A stretch of 64,000 nucleotides of DNA from DYKG01 sp964596185. Its GTDB lineage: Bacteria > Muiribacteriota > Ozemobacteria > Ozemobacterales > Ozemobacteraceae. Numbering within the stretch: position 1 is the stretch's first letter; every line of letters begins with the position of its first letter. Of the stretch, positions 1-9,287 are shown one piece after another. The translations under genes and the position numbers were made by a program. Where the stretch lies: contig CAZQUE010000016.1 in the NCBI GenBank assembly GCA_964596185.1, positions 9,333-73,332 on the forward strand, read 5' to 3'. Under the pieces are notes generated by a model. It made no database searches and was not told the DNA's origin. It was given only the letters and a program-made list of their open reading frames with translations.

Positions 1-484
1 GAATGTATCCCGGCACCAGAAAAACAGTTTTGCGATCATCGCGGCTAAGGTAAAAAGAGCCGCCTACCGGTGATTTACTGCCAAGAAACAATTCGACAGT
101 GTCCGGACCGGCTGCCAGCTTGACCCGAGGTGAATTCTCATCGATTCCAAAAGCAGAGGTATCAGTAGCATTTTCGGCAACCACCATTTCTGATTTCAAC
201 TCAGCGAAGTGCCTGGTTATTCCATCAAGCTCCAGGGGTTCGACTTCAAATTCCCCCGGTTCGACGATTTTGAACACAGCATTTTTTCTGACAACTTTAA
301 GTGCTTCAGAAGAAGATTTTTGCCAGGCGATCAAGTCAATCTTTTCAGCAGGGAAAGGAATTATCTGTTGAGGCTTTTCCATTCCTGGCGGAAGAATTTC
401 ATCAACCTCGTAGTAATTTGCATAAACAAGAAGAATAATCAGAATGATGAACGCGATCAGAGTCGGTTGCAATCTCTTCTTCAT
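1..484 (-). CDS. DUF4340-type protein, C-terminally truncated by the window edge
   Basis: This reading frame is open from an ATG at 484 to the left edge, about 161 residues, and continues outside the window. It starts MKKRLQPTLIAFIILIILLV, an N-terminal membrane anchor, and continues into an extracytoplasmic part with the sequence style of DUF4340 proteins (a Trp-Gln-Lys segment, an 'AFGIDENSPRVKL' segment, then 'VELFLGSKSPVGGSFYL'). The start lies 3 bases after the stop of the GldG-like gene, so the two are co-transcribed. DUF4340 proteins commonly sit last in GldA-GldF-GldG type ABC operons; their biochemical role is not known. The family call is from pattern memory and position; the truncation prevents a length comparison. 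Confidence 0.7.
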   Translation of the reverse strand, partial: MKKRLQPTLIAFIILIILLVYANYYEVDEILPPGMEKPQQIIPFPAEKIDLIAWQKSSSEALKVVRKNAVFKIVEPGEFEVEPLELDGITRHFAELKSEMVVAENATDTSAFGIDENSPRVKLAAGPDTVELFLGSKSPVGGSFYLSRDDRKTVFLVPGYI

Positions 485-487
485 GAC

Positions 488-2089
488 TCAAACCCTCCTT
501 CGCAGCATGAACACGAATCCACCAAGAATAACGATCAACATCGGAGAAACGATTACACAGAAGGTAAAGATTCGGTTTGCTGCATTTTCATCGATAACAA
601 CTTCCGAAATTTCAACAACTTTGGGGCGAATTGAGATCATCTGTTCCTGACCTAACATCCAGTTAATGCTGTTAATGATCAGATCTTTGTTGCCACCGAA
701 AGGTAGATACGCATTTCCCATAAAGTCGGCGTCGCCGAAAACAAGTATTTTTGAGGCAGTTGCCGTTCGATAATCTTCAAGGGCAACCGCGAGCTTCAAA
801 GGGCCTCGAGCGTCTTTTCCCTCTTCAAATGCAAGATTGATTTCATCACCTGGCTTCAAGCCTCTTTTTGCCCAGGAATTCTCGACAGTTTCAAGATAAG
901 TCACGGCATTATAACCATCTCGGCCTTCAACAGTGAGGCTCCGACAGTGGAACATAATGCAGATGAGATTTGCGGATTTAATCGGAGCTAATGCCTTATG
1001 GCTGGTAAGCTCCGGGGCAACGGTCCAATACTGCCGTTGGATGCCACGCGGATCCACAACCACGTCCTGATTTGCCAGAACACCATATTCTTCGAGCATG
1101 AACCGCTCAAGTATAGAAGTCTGACTCAAAGGATCTAGAGCGATGAACAAATGACCGTGGCGGCCTTTTACAAAAGTGCGAATTTTCTCTATTTCAGTCT
1201 GAAGGAAATCGCTCTGAGGAGCGACGATAACCAGAAGGCTAGTATCTTCAGGAATATCTCCCTCGACAAGATTAACTTCATCGACATCATAGTTTTCACG
1301 AATCAAAAGCTCATTGAGTCTAACGACATCCCGATTGGCGTAACCACTTATTGAAGCTTCACCATGCCCTTTCACAAAGGAGATCTTTCTTTTTCTACCA
1401 CTGGTTACGTTTAAAATGGCAGAGGTCATGATTTGCTCACCCTTGAATTTTGGGCGAGCATCTGTTCCTGCATAGGGTGAAGGCAGCTCAAAAATATCAG
1501 TTCCCATAATGTCTTTGCGATTAGATTCACACTGGACGACAATTGTTCCAGGAGAACGAACATTCATTGCCTTAACTGTCATTGGATCTCGAAAAGGATC
1601 AACGAAGCTTACCTGGAGTTTTTTACTGTGCCTTTTATATTCAAGCAAGAGTTCTTTGACGATTTGTTCTTCGGCAGCGCCCTTGGGATAAAAGGCAGTT
1701 ACCTTGATATCTTTATCCAGATTTCTGGCGATCTGTATGGTCTGTTCAGACAGGGTGAACATTTTGTTGCGAGTAAAATCATAACGGAAATTACGCCTGA
1801 ACCCGATATGTGACAGAACTGCGCCAATAGCAATGATAATCAGAATCAAGGCAATGTCATTAACCCAAAGTATGGTTTTTCTGTTTTTTAAAAGCTCATC
1901 GACCATAGCTGGGCGCAGAAGGAAAGAAACAGCAGCAATCATCACGCCGGAAGCCAAAATGCCGACTGCGAGCTTTCCCTGATCTGAAAAATTCAGGTAA
2001 ACAAGAATCGAAGCGGCCATCATCAGCAAACCAAAAATCAAAACCAGATAGGGAAAAACAGGTATTTCAATTCTTCTTTTGTCGGCCAT
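488..2089 (-). CDS. GldG-like auxiliary protein of an ABC transporter
   Basis: About 533 residues. I place the start at the ATG at 2089 (MADKRRIEIPV) because a GGAGGT ribosome site precedes it by 7 bases; an in-frame ATG at 2104 would overlap the upstream gene. Two or three membrane segments lie near the N-terminus, followed by a large extracytoplasmic domain of the ABC_transp_aux/GldG class (motifs 'MFTLSEQT', 'VSFVDPFRDP', 'GHGEASISGY') and one membrane segment at the C-terminus. GldG-like proteins pair with a GldF permease and GldA ATPase. In Bacteroidetes the set is linked to gliding, but outside that phylum the substrate is unknown, so no gliding role is inferred here. It lies 5 bases downstream of the permease gene. 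Confidence 0.85.
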   Translation of the reverse strand: MADKRRIEIPVFPYLVLIFGLLMMAASILVYLNFSDQGKLAVGILASGVMIAAVSFLLRPAMVDELLKNRKTILWVNDIALILIIIAIGAVLSHIGFRRNFRYDFTRNKMFTLSEQTIQIARNLDKDIKVTAFYPKGAAEEQIVKELLLEYKRHSKKLQVSFVDPFRDPMTVKAMNVRSPGTIVVQCESNRKDIMGTDIFELPSPYAGTDARPKFKGEQIMTSAILNVTSGRKRKISFVKGHGEASISGYANRDVVRLNELLIRENYDVDEVNLVEGDIPEDTSLLVIVAPQSDFLQTEIEKIRTFVKGRHGHLFIALDPLSQTSILERFMLEEYGVLANQDVVVDPRGIQRQYWTVAPELTSHKALAPIKSANLICIMFHCRSLTVEGRDGYNAVTYLETVENSWAKRGLKPGDEINLAFEEGKDARGPLKLAVALEDYRTATASKILVFGDADFMGNAYLPFGGNKDLIINSINWMLGQEQMISIRPKVVEISEVVIDENAANRIFTFCVIVSPMLIVILGGFVFMLRRRV

Positions 2090-2094
2090 TTGAG

Positions 2095-2805
2095 TTACCT
2101 CCACCTTTCTGATTCCAGCACTCTGGTTGTCAGCACCAGCCAGATAACCGTAAACACGATGAAAAAGATGAGATTGCCGCTATCAACAACGCCTCTTAAA
2201 AAGTCAGAATAACGATCGAAGATGGAGAGGCTGCCAAGCATCTGTCCGAACCAGTTATCGAAGGCGTGCTTTGCCCAGCCAAAAATCCAGAAAAGCATCA
2301 ATCCGCCGAAGCTCAGCATCGCTGAAACAATCTGGTTTTCGCTCAAGGAGCTGGTGAAAAGTCCTAGGGATACAAAGGCGGAACTGAGCATCAACAAGCC
2401 AAGATATCCGCTGTAAACCGGGCCCATGTCGAAATCGGTAGAGTATCTTGAAAGAAGCAGCGGGTATTGAATTGTCAGCAAGATAAGGGATATATAAAGC
2501 AACATGCCGGCGAGAAACTTTCCCAAAACAATTTCCATTGGTGAAACCGGCGAAGTTAGCAGCAATTCCATGGTCTTGCCTTTTCGTTCTTCGCTCAAAA
2601 GGCGCATGGTCAAGACGGGCGAAGCAAGAAGCAAAATAAAGGAAGCGTTATAAAGCAATGGTTCCAACGTAGCCATTTTGCTGGTTACCAGGACAACCCA
2701 GAATAGATAGCCAACGATGAGCAGGAAAGAAGCGAAAACAATATATGCAATTGGAGAGTAAAAAAATGACTGCAGCTCTTTTTTCATGACGGCAATTATT
2801 TTCAT
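2095..2805 (-). CDS. ABC-2 type permease, GldF-like
   Basis: 236 residues with six predicted hydrophobic segments, starting MKIIAVMKKELQSFFYSPIA, the typical opening of ABC-2 permeases in which an amphipathic segment precedes the first helix. The cytoplasmic loop contains 'RLLSEERKGKTMELLLTSPV', the hallmark loop of the Nos/GldF group that contacts the ATPase. An AGGAGGG ribosome site precedes the ATG, which overlaps the ATPase gene stop by 4 bases, suggesting translational coupling. With its neighbours it forms an exporter-type ABC system of unknown substrate. Confidence 0.88.
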   Translation of the reverse strand: MKIIAVMKKELQSFFYSPIAYIVFASFLLIVGYLFWVVLVTSKMATLEPLLYNASFILLLASPVLTMRLLSEERKGKTMELLLTSPVSPMEIVLGKFLAGMLLYISLILLTIQYPLLLSRYSTDFDMGPVYSGYLGLLMLSSAFVSLGLFTSSLSENQIVSAMLSFGGLMLFWIFGWAKHAFDNWFGQMLGSLSIFDRYSDFLRGVVDSGNLIFFIVFTVIWLVLTTRVLESERWR

Positions 2806-3749
2806 GCTTCGTCCCTCCTTTCTTCATTTCGGGTGAGTTTGATGAACACATCTTCAAGTGTGGCCCGCACAGGAGAAATCTGTCTAAAAATTCCGCCAGT
2901 AGAGGAAACTTTGGCAAAAAATCTGTCAAACTCATTTTCAGATGACAATTCAAGCCTGAATTTGATCAAGCCTTCTGCATCATTCCGGTCAGCAATTGCT
3001 TTTTCAGGCAATTCATCAAGAATTTTCAAAGTTTCACCGGAATCGGCTGGCTTCAACAAGACATCCCAGGCTGTTTTTCCAGAAGCTCCCTTTTCGAGAT
3101 TATCAACGGTATCAACGGCGACGATTTCCCCTTCATTAATGATAATGGCCCGATTACAGGTCATACTGACTTCAGCCAGATAATGAGTGGACAAAATAAT
3201 GGTATGATCCTTGGCCAGATCTTTAATCAGGCTGCGAATCTCAATGATTTGATTAGGGTCCAGTCCAACGGTCGGTTCATCGAGAATCAATACTTCAGGG
3301 TTATGCAGCAGAGCCTGGGCAATGCCGACTCTTTGCCGAAATCCTTTAGAGAGATGGCCGATAATGCGCTTAAGATAATCTTTCAAGCCGATTCTGTCAG
3401 CAATTTCAACTATTCTTTCTTTTCTGATTTTGCGTGAAAGTTCTTTTATTTCGCCAACGAAATTTAAATAGGCTTCAACTGTCATTTCTGGATAAAGCGG
3501 CGGTGTTTCGGGCAAATAACCAAGACGGCGACGCACCTCGTAAGATTCTTCGAAGACGTCGAAACCAGCAACCGTAGCCGCCCCAGAGGATGCTGGCAAA
3601 AAGCTGGTTAAAATTCTCATTGCGGTGGTTTTTCCTGCGCCGTTCGGACCTAGAAGTCCCAGCACCTCACCCTTTCCGACGCTGAAACTAATATCATTCA
3701 GTGCCCTGAAATTACCATAAAATTTCGTGATGTTTTTCATCTCGATCAC
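2802..3749 (-). CDS. ABC transporter ATP-binding protein, GldA-like
   Basis: 315 residues. The Walker A (GLLGPNGAGKTTAMRIL) is near residues 33-49, the signature 'LSKGFRQRVGIAQAL' near 134-148, Walker B 'EVLILDEPTVGLDP' near 153-166, and the switch His follows in 'ILSTHYLAEV'. A C-terminal domain of about 90 residues follows, as in drug/Nos/GldA-type ATPases. The start codon is GTG at 3749: a full AGGAGG lies 9 bases upstream, whereas the internal ATG at 3740 would be 18 bases away. It is the first gene of the minus-strand operon that continues into the permease, GldG-like and DUF4340 genes. Confidence 0.92.
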   Translation of the reverse strand: MIEMKNITKFYGNFRALNDISFSVGKGEVLGLLGPNGAGKTTAMRILTSFLPASSGAATVAGFDVFEESYEVRRRLGYLPETPPLYPEMTVEAYLNFVGEIKELSRKIRKERIVEIADRIGLKDYLKRIIGHLSKGFRQRVGIAQALLHNPEVLILDEPTVGLDPNQIIEIRSLIKDLAKDHTIILSTHYLAEVSMTCNRAIIINEGEIVAVDTVDNLEKGASGKTAWDVLLKPADSGETLKILDELPEKAIADRNDAEGLIKFRLELSSENEFDRFFAKVSSTGGIFRQISPVRATLEDVFIKLTRNEERRDEA

Positions 3750-3856
3750 GGAATAATACCTCCTTTATCGTTGGCAGCAGCGGCCAGGTCATTTGATTTG
3801 ACCCCTGTGCGCCGGAAAAGTTCCCAAATTGTCTAAGTTTAATCTGTTTCTGCAGC

Positions 3857-3885
3857 TTGAAATTAACCACTTTATCTGCGATAAT
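3857..3885 (+). promoter_or_regulatory. sigma70-type promoter of the glycosyltransferase pair
   Basis: TTGAAA at 3857-3862 and GATAAT at 3880-3885 are separated by 17 bases. The predicted start near 3892 would give a leader of about 23 bases that contains an AAGGA site before the ATG at 3915. Confidence 0.6.
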
Positions 3886-3914
3886 TTTCGAAAACTGCCG
3901 AAAAGGAATTTTCA

Positions 3915-4700
3915 ATGCCAACCCTTGGAATTTCGCTCATTGCACACAACGAAGAAGGACAGATCGCCAATGCACTAAATTCTGCAGGTTTTGCTGATGA
4001 TATAGTCGTTGTTAACTGTGAGTCAACAGACAAAACAGAAGAAATTGCAAAAAGTTTTGCCAATGTGCGTCTGTTCAATCGACCGAACAATAAGAATCTG
4101 AATATAAATAAAAGTTTCGGCTTCGAACAACTCGAGACTGACTGGATTTTTTATCTCGACCCGGACGAAATAATTACTTCTGAGCTCGCTGCTGAGATAA
4201 AGCAGGCAATCGCTTCAGACAAATTTGCGGCTTACAAACTGCCGAGAAAGAACATCTTTTTTGGACGCTGGCTGGCGCATGGCAGTCAATATCCAGATTT
4301 GCAGCTAAGGCTTTTTAAGCGTGGCGCGGCCGGGTTCGCCAATAAGCATGTTCATGAAATGCTCGAGGTCAAAGGTGAAACGGGCTTACTGAAAGAACCT
4401 TTTGAGCATCACCCTTATCCAACTTTATCTGACTATATTAGAAAAATGAATTTTTATACTGGTTTTCAGGCTGAGTTCTGGCAAAAAACAGGAATGAACG
4501 TTCATGTTTTCAACAAATTCCGGTTTATGTTTCTTAAGCCCTATTTCAGATTTTTGCGCCGTTTTTTGTTAAAACAGGGCTTCAGAGACGGCTGGCAAGG
4601 ATTTGTCGCTGCAACCGGCGATGCTTTTCAACAGGTAATCAGCTTTGCAAAACTTTTGGAGATGCAGAATCAGAAAAATGAAAATCATCCAGATTCTTAA
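3915..4700 (+). CDS. Glycosyltransferase family 2, WaaE/KdtX-like
   Basis: 261 residues. The N-terminus 'LGISLIAHNEEGQIANAL' and 'DDIVVVNCESTDKTEEIA' form the GT-A nucleotide-binding fold, and 'WIFYLDPDEIIT' carries the metal-binding Asp region. The arrangement matches the WaaE/KdtX group of enzymes that add sugars to the lipopolysaccharide core, and the C-terminal half has the Tyr/Phe-rich amphipathic region usual in that group. An AAGGA ribosome site is 7 bases upstream of the ATG. It overlaps the next glycosyltransferase gene by 23 bases, so the two probably act on the same cell-surface glycan. The donor and acceptor sugars cannot be told from sequence. Confidence 0.82.
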   Translation: MPTLGISLIAHNEEGQIANALNSAGFADDIVVVNCESTDKTEEIAKSFANVRLFNRPNNKNLNINKSFGFEQLETDWIFYLDPDEIITSELAAEIKQAIASDKFAAYKLPRKNIFFGRWLAHGSQYPDLQLRLFKRGAAGFANKHVHEMLEVKGETGLLKEPFEHHPYPTLSDYIRKMNFYTGFQAEFWQKTGMNVHVFNKFRFMFLKPYFRFLRRFLLKQGFRDGWQGFVAATGDAFQQVISFAKLLEMQNQKNENHPDS

Positions 4701-5805
4701 TTCACCAAATTGGAGCGGTGCATCCAATTATTGCATTCAAGTATCACAGGAACTAATCAAACAAGGGCACCAGGTGTTGCTTTTGACCGAACCGGGCAAA
4801 CCTTCCTACCGTGCAGAAAAAGCGGGAATCCCGATTGATACGACCATAAGACTGAATCATCGCAACCCGGCATTGTATGTTCATGCCATGAAGCGAATGA
4901 AAACGATCTTCAGGCAATTTAAACCTGATATTATCTCGGCTCATATAAATGAAGGCGCCTGGATGGCAGGACTGATTGCAAAAAGGTTTTCTCCGGAAAG
5001 TATAGTTGCGCGGGTACGAACCGACATAGACCCACCAAAAGGGCATTTTATCAATCGATATGTACATCATCACTGGACCGACCATCTTGTTGTCGGTTCA
5101 ATTCTTCACAAAAAGCTTTGCCATGAAATTCTCGATTATGATCTTGAAAAGATCAGCGTAGTTTATGGCGGGGTTGACGCAGATCGATTCAATTCGGCCA
5201 ATTATCCAGGGAAAAGCTTTCGCCGAGAGATAAACGCCGCCGATGATGAAGTCCTGATCGGTCTTTTAGCACGCCTGGATCCGGTAAAGGGCCATGAATA
5301 TGCGATTGAAGCCTTCAAGCAGTTGGCCAATCTTAAAACTAAATTCAGGCTGGTAGCTTTGGGTTATGAAAACGAAAGAACTTTTGCCTGGCTGCATGAC
5401 CTGGCAAATCGGTCGGGAATCGGCGACAAGGTCGTTTCTTTCGGTTTGCGCCAGGATCTGCCGCAGGTAATTGCCAGCCTTGACCTTGGTCTGATAACCT
5501 CTATCGGCTCAGAAGCAAATTCACGGGCGGCCCTTGAATTCATGGCTTCAAGCAAACCGGTAGTTGGGACATCGGTAGGAGTGATTCCAGAAATCATTAG
5601 TGATGGTGAGCAAGGCTACATTGTACCCGCCAGAAATCCCGGCGCAACTGCGCAGGCTTTGAGAAAGCTCATCGAGAATCCGGTTTTGCGGCATAATTTT
5701 GGCAAACAGGCACGCGAAAGGGTTTTGCAAAACTTTTCCCTGGAAAAGTTTGGCAAGGTCATGGAAAGCGTTTACCTGAGACTGATCGATAAATTTAGAC
5801 CCTGA
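4678..5805 (+). CDS. Glycosyltransferase family 4 (GT-B)
   Basis: About 375 residues. I start it at the ATG at 4678 (MKIIQILNSPNWSGASNYC) because family 4 enzymes begin with this beta-strand and glycine-rich turn; an upstream in-frame ATG at 4645 adds an unrelated hydrophilic stretch. The N-terminal acceptor domain is followed by the nucleotide-sugar domain with 'IGLLARLDPVKGHEYAIEAF' and the E-x7-E type segment 'GSEANSRAALEFMASSKPVV'. The order GT2 then GT4 suggests lipopolysaccharide or other surface glycan synthesis. The substrate is unknown. Confidence 0.85.
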   Translation: MKIIQILNSPNWSGASNYCIQVSQELIKQGHQVLLLTEPGKPSYRAEKAGIPIDTTIRLNHRNPALYVHAMKRMKTIFRQFKPDIISAHINEGAWMAGLIAKRFSPESIVARVRTDIDPPKGHFINRYVHHHWTDHLVVGSILHKKLCHEILDYDLEKISVVYGGVDADRFNSANYPGKSFRREINAADDEVLIGLLARLDPVKGHEYAIEAFKQLANLKTKFRLVALGYENERTFAWLHDLANRSGIGDKVVSFGLRQDLPQVIASLDLGLITSIGSEANSRAALEFMASSKPVVGTSVGVIPEIISDGEQGYIVPARNPGATAQALRKLIENPVLRHNFGKQARERVLQNFSLEKFGKVMESVYLRLIDKFRP

Positions 5806-5808
5806 CCA

Positions 5809-5838
5809 TTGACAATGCTTTGAAGATTAAAATAGAAT
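5809..5838 (+). promoter_or_regulatory. sigma70-type promoter upstream of the GAF/GGDEF-like gene
   Basis: TTGACA (5809-5814) and TAGAAT (5833-5838) are 18 bases apart, immediately after the glycosyltransferase stop. The predicted start near 5845 leaves a leader of about 22 bases to the TTG start at 5867. Confidence 0.55.
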
Positions 5839-5866
5839 CCCACACAATTCAACGGGGTACATTACT

Positions 5867-7315
5867 TTGCAATTATTCAGAAATTTTTCAATTAAAACCA
5901 GAATTATCGTCACTTTTCTTCTGGCCACTTTCTTTCCGGTCATAATCTATCTGTACGTTCAATATACCGGAATCGTCATCAGCAATTCCACCGCGCTGTT
6001 CATCGGCATAATCGCTCTGCTAAACGCTCTGGCAACAGGCTTTATGGTCGCCGGCTCAATTACAGGGCCACTGGAGATCGTTCTTAGCTCTTTACAATCT
6101 TTTCAGACAAGAAAATCAGTGGCTTCGATCAATGACAACGGTTTCGACGAGCTTTCAGAATTAACAGGGGAGCTGAATCGCCTTTACAGCGAATGGAACC
6201 GTGAAATCATAACTCTTGGCAAAAAACAGTTGCAGCAGGAAAAAAGCAGCGAAAAGAACGAGCAGCAGATCAGCAATCTTGAAAAGCAGCTCGATCTGAC
6301 CAGGTCCTGTCTCAATGTTGCTCAGATGCTTAACACTACATTTGACTTTCAAAGTAACCTCAAGGCAATTCTAGATGAGGCGATTCAAACAATCAACGTT
6401 CAGTGGGCCTCAGTATTGCTGATAAACCGGGAGCGCAACGAAATGACGGTTGCCTGCGTAAGAGGAGTTGAAAAAAGCCTTCTCGATGCGCTTGCCGATG
6501 AAGAGTATCCCGCGATTCGTCTCAAGCCCCATGAAGGACTGGCTGGGCAGGTAATCAAAGAGGGTCTGCCTCTGATTGCAAACAAAGGATTCAAAGATCC
6601 AAGATTCAAACAATTCAGTGAATTCAGTCGCCGTGATGAAAAGATTGCGAGCCTGCTTTGCGCACCAATTACCAGCGCAGACGGAACTGTCCTGGGAGTC
6701 ATGAATTTTATCAATCGAGTTTCTCCACCGGTTTTTCGCAATGAGGATCTGCCTTATGTAAAAGATCTTTGCGGGCTTGCGTCTTTGGTAATCGAACGCA
6801 ACCGGCTTTATAGAAATCTTTTTGTCGATGAAGAAACCGGACTGGCCGCCCATAATGTCTGGCGCGGTTACTTTAACGAAGAAGCGGCGCGTTCGGTCAG
6901 ATATGTTCAGCCGCTCACGGTATTGATTGCAGACATCGACGACTACAAAAAGCTTGTAAACAAAACCAACAATGAATTTGCCAATGAGATCGGTGATGCC
7001 TGCGGCAAAGAGCTCAAAAGGCTTTTACGTGACACCGACACCGCATCATGCGTTCAGGAAAGATTTTTCGTGCTGTTGCCCAACACCGACACAGCAGGCG
7101 GTGTGTTTCTTGCTGGGCGTTTGAAAGAGGCTCTTGAACGCCTCAGCTTTAACTTTGACCAGGAAGCGTTTAAAATAACCATGTCCATAGGCATTGCCAG
7201 CTATCCTGACAATGTTCCCGATCCGAAATTGCTCAGCAAAAATGCGATATCGGCGCTGAACAAAGCCCATGAAGACGGCGGCAATCGCGCTTCCATTTTC
7301 CGCATTCAGAATTGA
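5867..7315 (+). CDS. Membrane GAF protein with a degenerate GGDEF domain
   Basis: 482 residues from a TTG start with weak GGGG upstream. Two membrane helices (about 13-31 and 41-62), a HAMP-like and coiled-coil linker (about 63-150), a GAF domain (about 155-312, 'WASVLLINRERNEMTV', 'GLAGQVIKEG', 'PRFKQF') and a C-terminal GGDEF fold (about 318-480). The fold keeps the opening 'DEETGLAAHNVW' and the metal-site-like 'LIADIDDY', but the signature GGDEF is VQERF at residues 396-400, so diguanylate cyclase activity is unlikely. No inhibitory RxxD site is visible. It may be a sensor or scaffold whose GGDEF fold acts in protein contacts. It sits 19 bases before metG; no functional link is evident. 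Confidence 0.85.
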   Translation: MQLFRNFSIKTRIIVTFLLATFFPVIIYLYVQYTGIVISNSTALFIGIIALLNALATGFMVAGSITGPLEIVLSSLQSFQTRKSVASINDNGFDELSELTGELNRLYSEWNREIITLGKKQLQQEKSSEKNEQQISNLEKQLDLTRSCLNVAQMLNTTFDFQSNLKAILDEAIQTINVQWASVLLINRERNEMTVACVRGVEKSLLDALADEEYPAIRLKPHEGLAGQVIKEGLPLIANKGFKDPRFKQFSEFSRRDEKIASLLCAPITSADGTVLGVMNFINRVSPPVFRNEDLPYVKDLCGLASLVIERNRLYRNLFVDEETGLAAHNVWRGYFNEEAARSVRYVQPLTVLIADIDDYKKLVNKTNNEFANEIGDACGKELKRLLRDTDTASCVQERFFVLLPNTDTAGGVFLAGRLKEALERLSFNFDQEAFKITMSIGIASYPDNVPDPKLLSKNAISALNKAHEDGGNRASIFRIQN

Positions 7316-7334
7316 TTTTTTCACGAGGTTAAAA

Positions 7335-9287
7335 ATGTCCGATTCAAAAAACTTTTACGTATCCACCCCCCTTTATTACGCCAACGATGAACTTCACATC
7401 GGTCATGCATTTTCGACCCTGGCAGCAGATATCATCAGTCGCTACAATCGTTCAATGGGAAAAAACGTGCACTTTCTTACCGGCTCCGACGAGCACGGGC
7501 AAAAGGTTGAGCAGGCTGCAAAGGCTCGCGGGCTAACACCTCAGGAGCACACTGACCAACTCGTTTCCAGATTCAAAACACTCTGGGAGCTCCTGGACAT
7601 TACTTATGATGACTTCATTAGAACTACTGAAGACCGCCACAAGAAGGTTGTCGTTCATGTTCTGCAAAAACTTTTTCAAAAAGGCGACATCTATGCAGCC
7701 AATTACAGCGGCTGGTACTGTACGCCATGTGAACGTTTCTGGACAGAAAAAGAAGTTCCTGAAAAAATTTGCCCGGATTGTAAAAGGGCAGTCCAGGAAA
7801 TCCAGGAGAAAAACTATTTCTTCAAAATGTCTGCGTATCAGCAGAAATTGATCGAACACATCAATAACAATCCAGGTTTTATTCGCCCTGAAAATCGCAA
7901 AAACGAAGTTCTTGGGTTTTTGCGCCAGCCTTTGGGAGATCTTTGCATCTCCAGACCAAAATCAAGGCTTTCATGGGGCATAGAACTTCCTTTCGACAAT
8001 GAATATGTCACATACGTTTGGTTCGATGCGCTTACCAATTATATTTCCGCCATCGGCTATCCTTTCGACATGGAGAAATTTGATAAGACCTGGCCGGCAG
8101 ACTTTCATTTGATCGGCAAAGACATTCTTACAACCCACGCAGTTTACTGGACCACCATGCTGATGGCCCTGGATCTGCCGATGCCGAAAAGCATTTTTGC
8201 ACATGGCTGGTGGGTCACCGGTGAAGGTAAAATGTCAAAATCCGTCGGTAACATTATCAATCCTCGCGAACTGGTCGCAAAATTTGGTCTTGATCCTTTC
8301 AGGTTTTATTTGTTCCGGGAAATGGTCTTTGGTCAGGACGCCACTTATACCGAAGAAAACTTCATTAATCGCTACAATGCTGACCTGGCCAATGATTACG
8401 GCAATCTTTGCCAGCGCACTCTGCCAATGCTGTTGAAAAATCGCGAAGGCATTTTTCATAAGAATCAGCCCACTCTGCCGCAATCTCAGGAAATTGAAAA
8501 AATGGCCGGAGAAGTAAAAGCGGATTACATTGAAGCTATGAACAACATGCTTTTCCACGAAGCCTTAAAAAGAATATGGGATCTCATTCAGAGATTAAAT
8601 AAGTACATTGATGAAACTGCGCCATGGAAACTTGCCAAAGAACAGAACTTAACCCTTCTCGACGAAGTTTTCTACACTATCGGAGAAGGAATAAGGTTTG
8701 TATCACATCTGGTTGAGCCTTTTATGCCACACATAGCTCCCAAATTTCTGCAGCAAATTGGCTGGAATGAGGGCCTGACAAAAATTACCGACCTAACCTG
8801 GGGTCAGCTTAGAGATGGAACCGCCTGCACAAGCCCAGAGCCGCTTTTCCCTCGCCTCGAGACCGAAAGAATTCAAAATCTGAAAAAAGGTCAAAAGGCT
8901 GAAAAGCAGCCAAAAGAGGCGAAAAAATCAGCTGAAAAGCCTGCGCCAGCAGCTGAAGACGGCATAATAACCTTTGACGATTTTCTAAAGACTGAGCTTT
9001 GCATTGCTTCAATCGAAACGGCTGAAAGGGTAGAAAATGCCGATAAATTGCTGAAACTAACCGTTTCAATCGGAGAGGAAAAACGAACTCTGGTTGCTGG
9101 AATCGCGGCCTGGTATCAACCAGAAGATTTACCCGGCAAGCAGGTAGTTATGGTCAAAAATCTCAAACCAGCCAAAATTCGTGGGGTCGTTTCTCACGGC
9201 ATGATCCTTGCTGCCCAGACTGCAGATGGCGGGTTGGCACTTGTTACACCAGATAAGCCGGCTCAGGTTGGCGTAAGAGTAAAATGA
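7335..9287 (+). CDS. metG: Methionyl-tRNA synthetase
   Basis: 650 residues. It charges tRNA-Met in the cytoplasm. The class I signatures are the HIGH box ('ELHIGHAF') near residue 21 and the KMSKS box ('GKMSKSVGN') near 300. A zinc knuckle with two CxxC pairs ('CTPCERF' and 'CPDCKR') lies in the connective domain. The C-terminal part, after a Lys/Ala-rich linker near 517-540, is the Trbp111/EMAP-like tRNA-binding domain ('GIAAWYQPEDLPGKQVVMV'), which supports dimerisation in related enzymes. I start at the ATG at 7335 (MSDSKNFYVSTPLYYA), preceded by GAGG at 7325-7328; an earlier in-frame ATG at 7269 would overlap the upstream gene and add an unrelated stretch. Confidence 0.97.
   Translation: MSDSKNFYVSTPLYYANDELHIGHAFSTLAADIISRYNRSMGKNVHFLTGSDEHGQKVEQAAKARGLTPQEHTDQLVSRFKTLWELLDITYDDFIRTTEDRHKKVVVHVLQKLFQKGDIYAANYSGWYCTPCERFWTEKEVPEKICPDCKRAVQEIQEKNYFFKMSAYQQKLIEHINNNPGFIRPENRKNEVLGFLRQPLGDLCISRPKSRLSWGIELPFDNEYVTYVWFDALTNYISAIGYPFDMEKFDKTWPADFHLIGKDILTTHAVYWTTMLMALDLPMPKSIFAHGWWVTGEGKMSKSVGNIINPRELVAKFGLDPFRFYLFREMVFGQDATYTEENFINRYNADLANDYGNLCQRTLPMLLKNREGIFHKNQPTLPQSQEIEKMAGEVKADYIEAMNNMLFHEALKRIWDLIQRLNKYIDETAPWKLAKEQNLTLLDEVFYTIGEGIRFVSHLVEPFMPHIAPKFLQQIGWNEGLTKITDLTWGQLRDGTACTSPEPLFPRLETERIQNLKKGQKAEKQPKEAKKSAEKPAPAAEDGIITFDDFLKTELCIASIETAERVENADKLLKLTVSIGEEKRTLVAGIAAWYQPEDLPGKQVVMVKNLKPAKIRGVVSHGMILAAQTADGGLALVTPDKPAQVGVRVK

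Noticed and set aside
7269..7334. Longer N-terminus of methionyl-tRNA synthetase
   Set aside because: The extension lies in the upstream gene; the family starts at MSDSKNFYVS behind a GAGG site.
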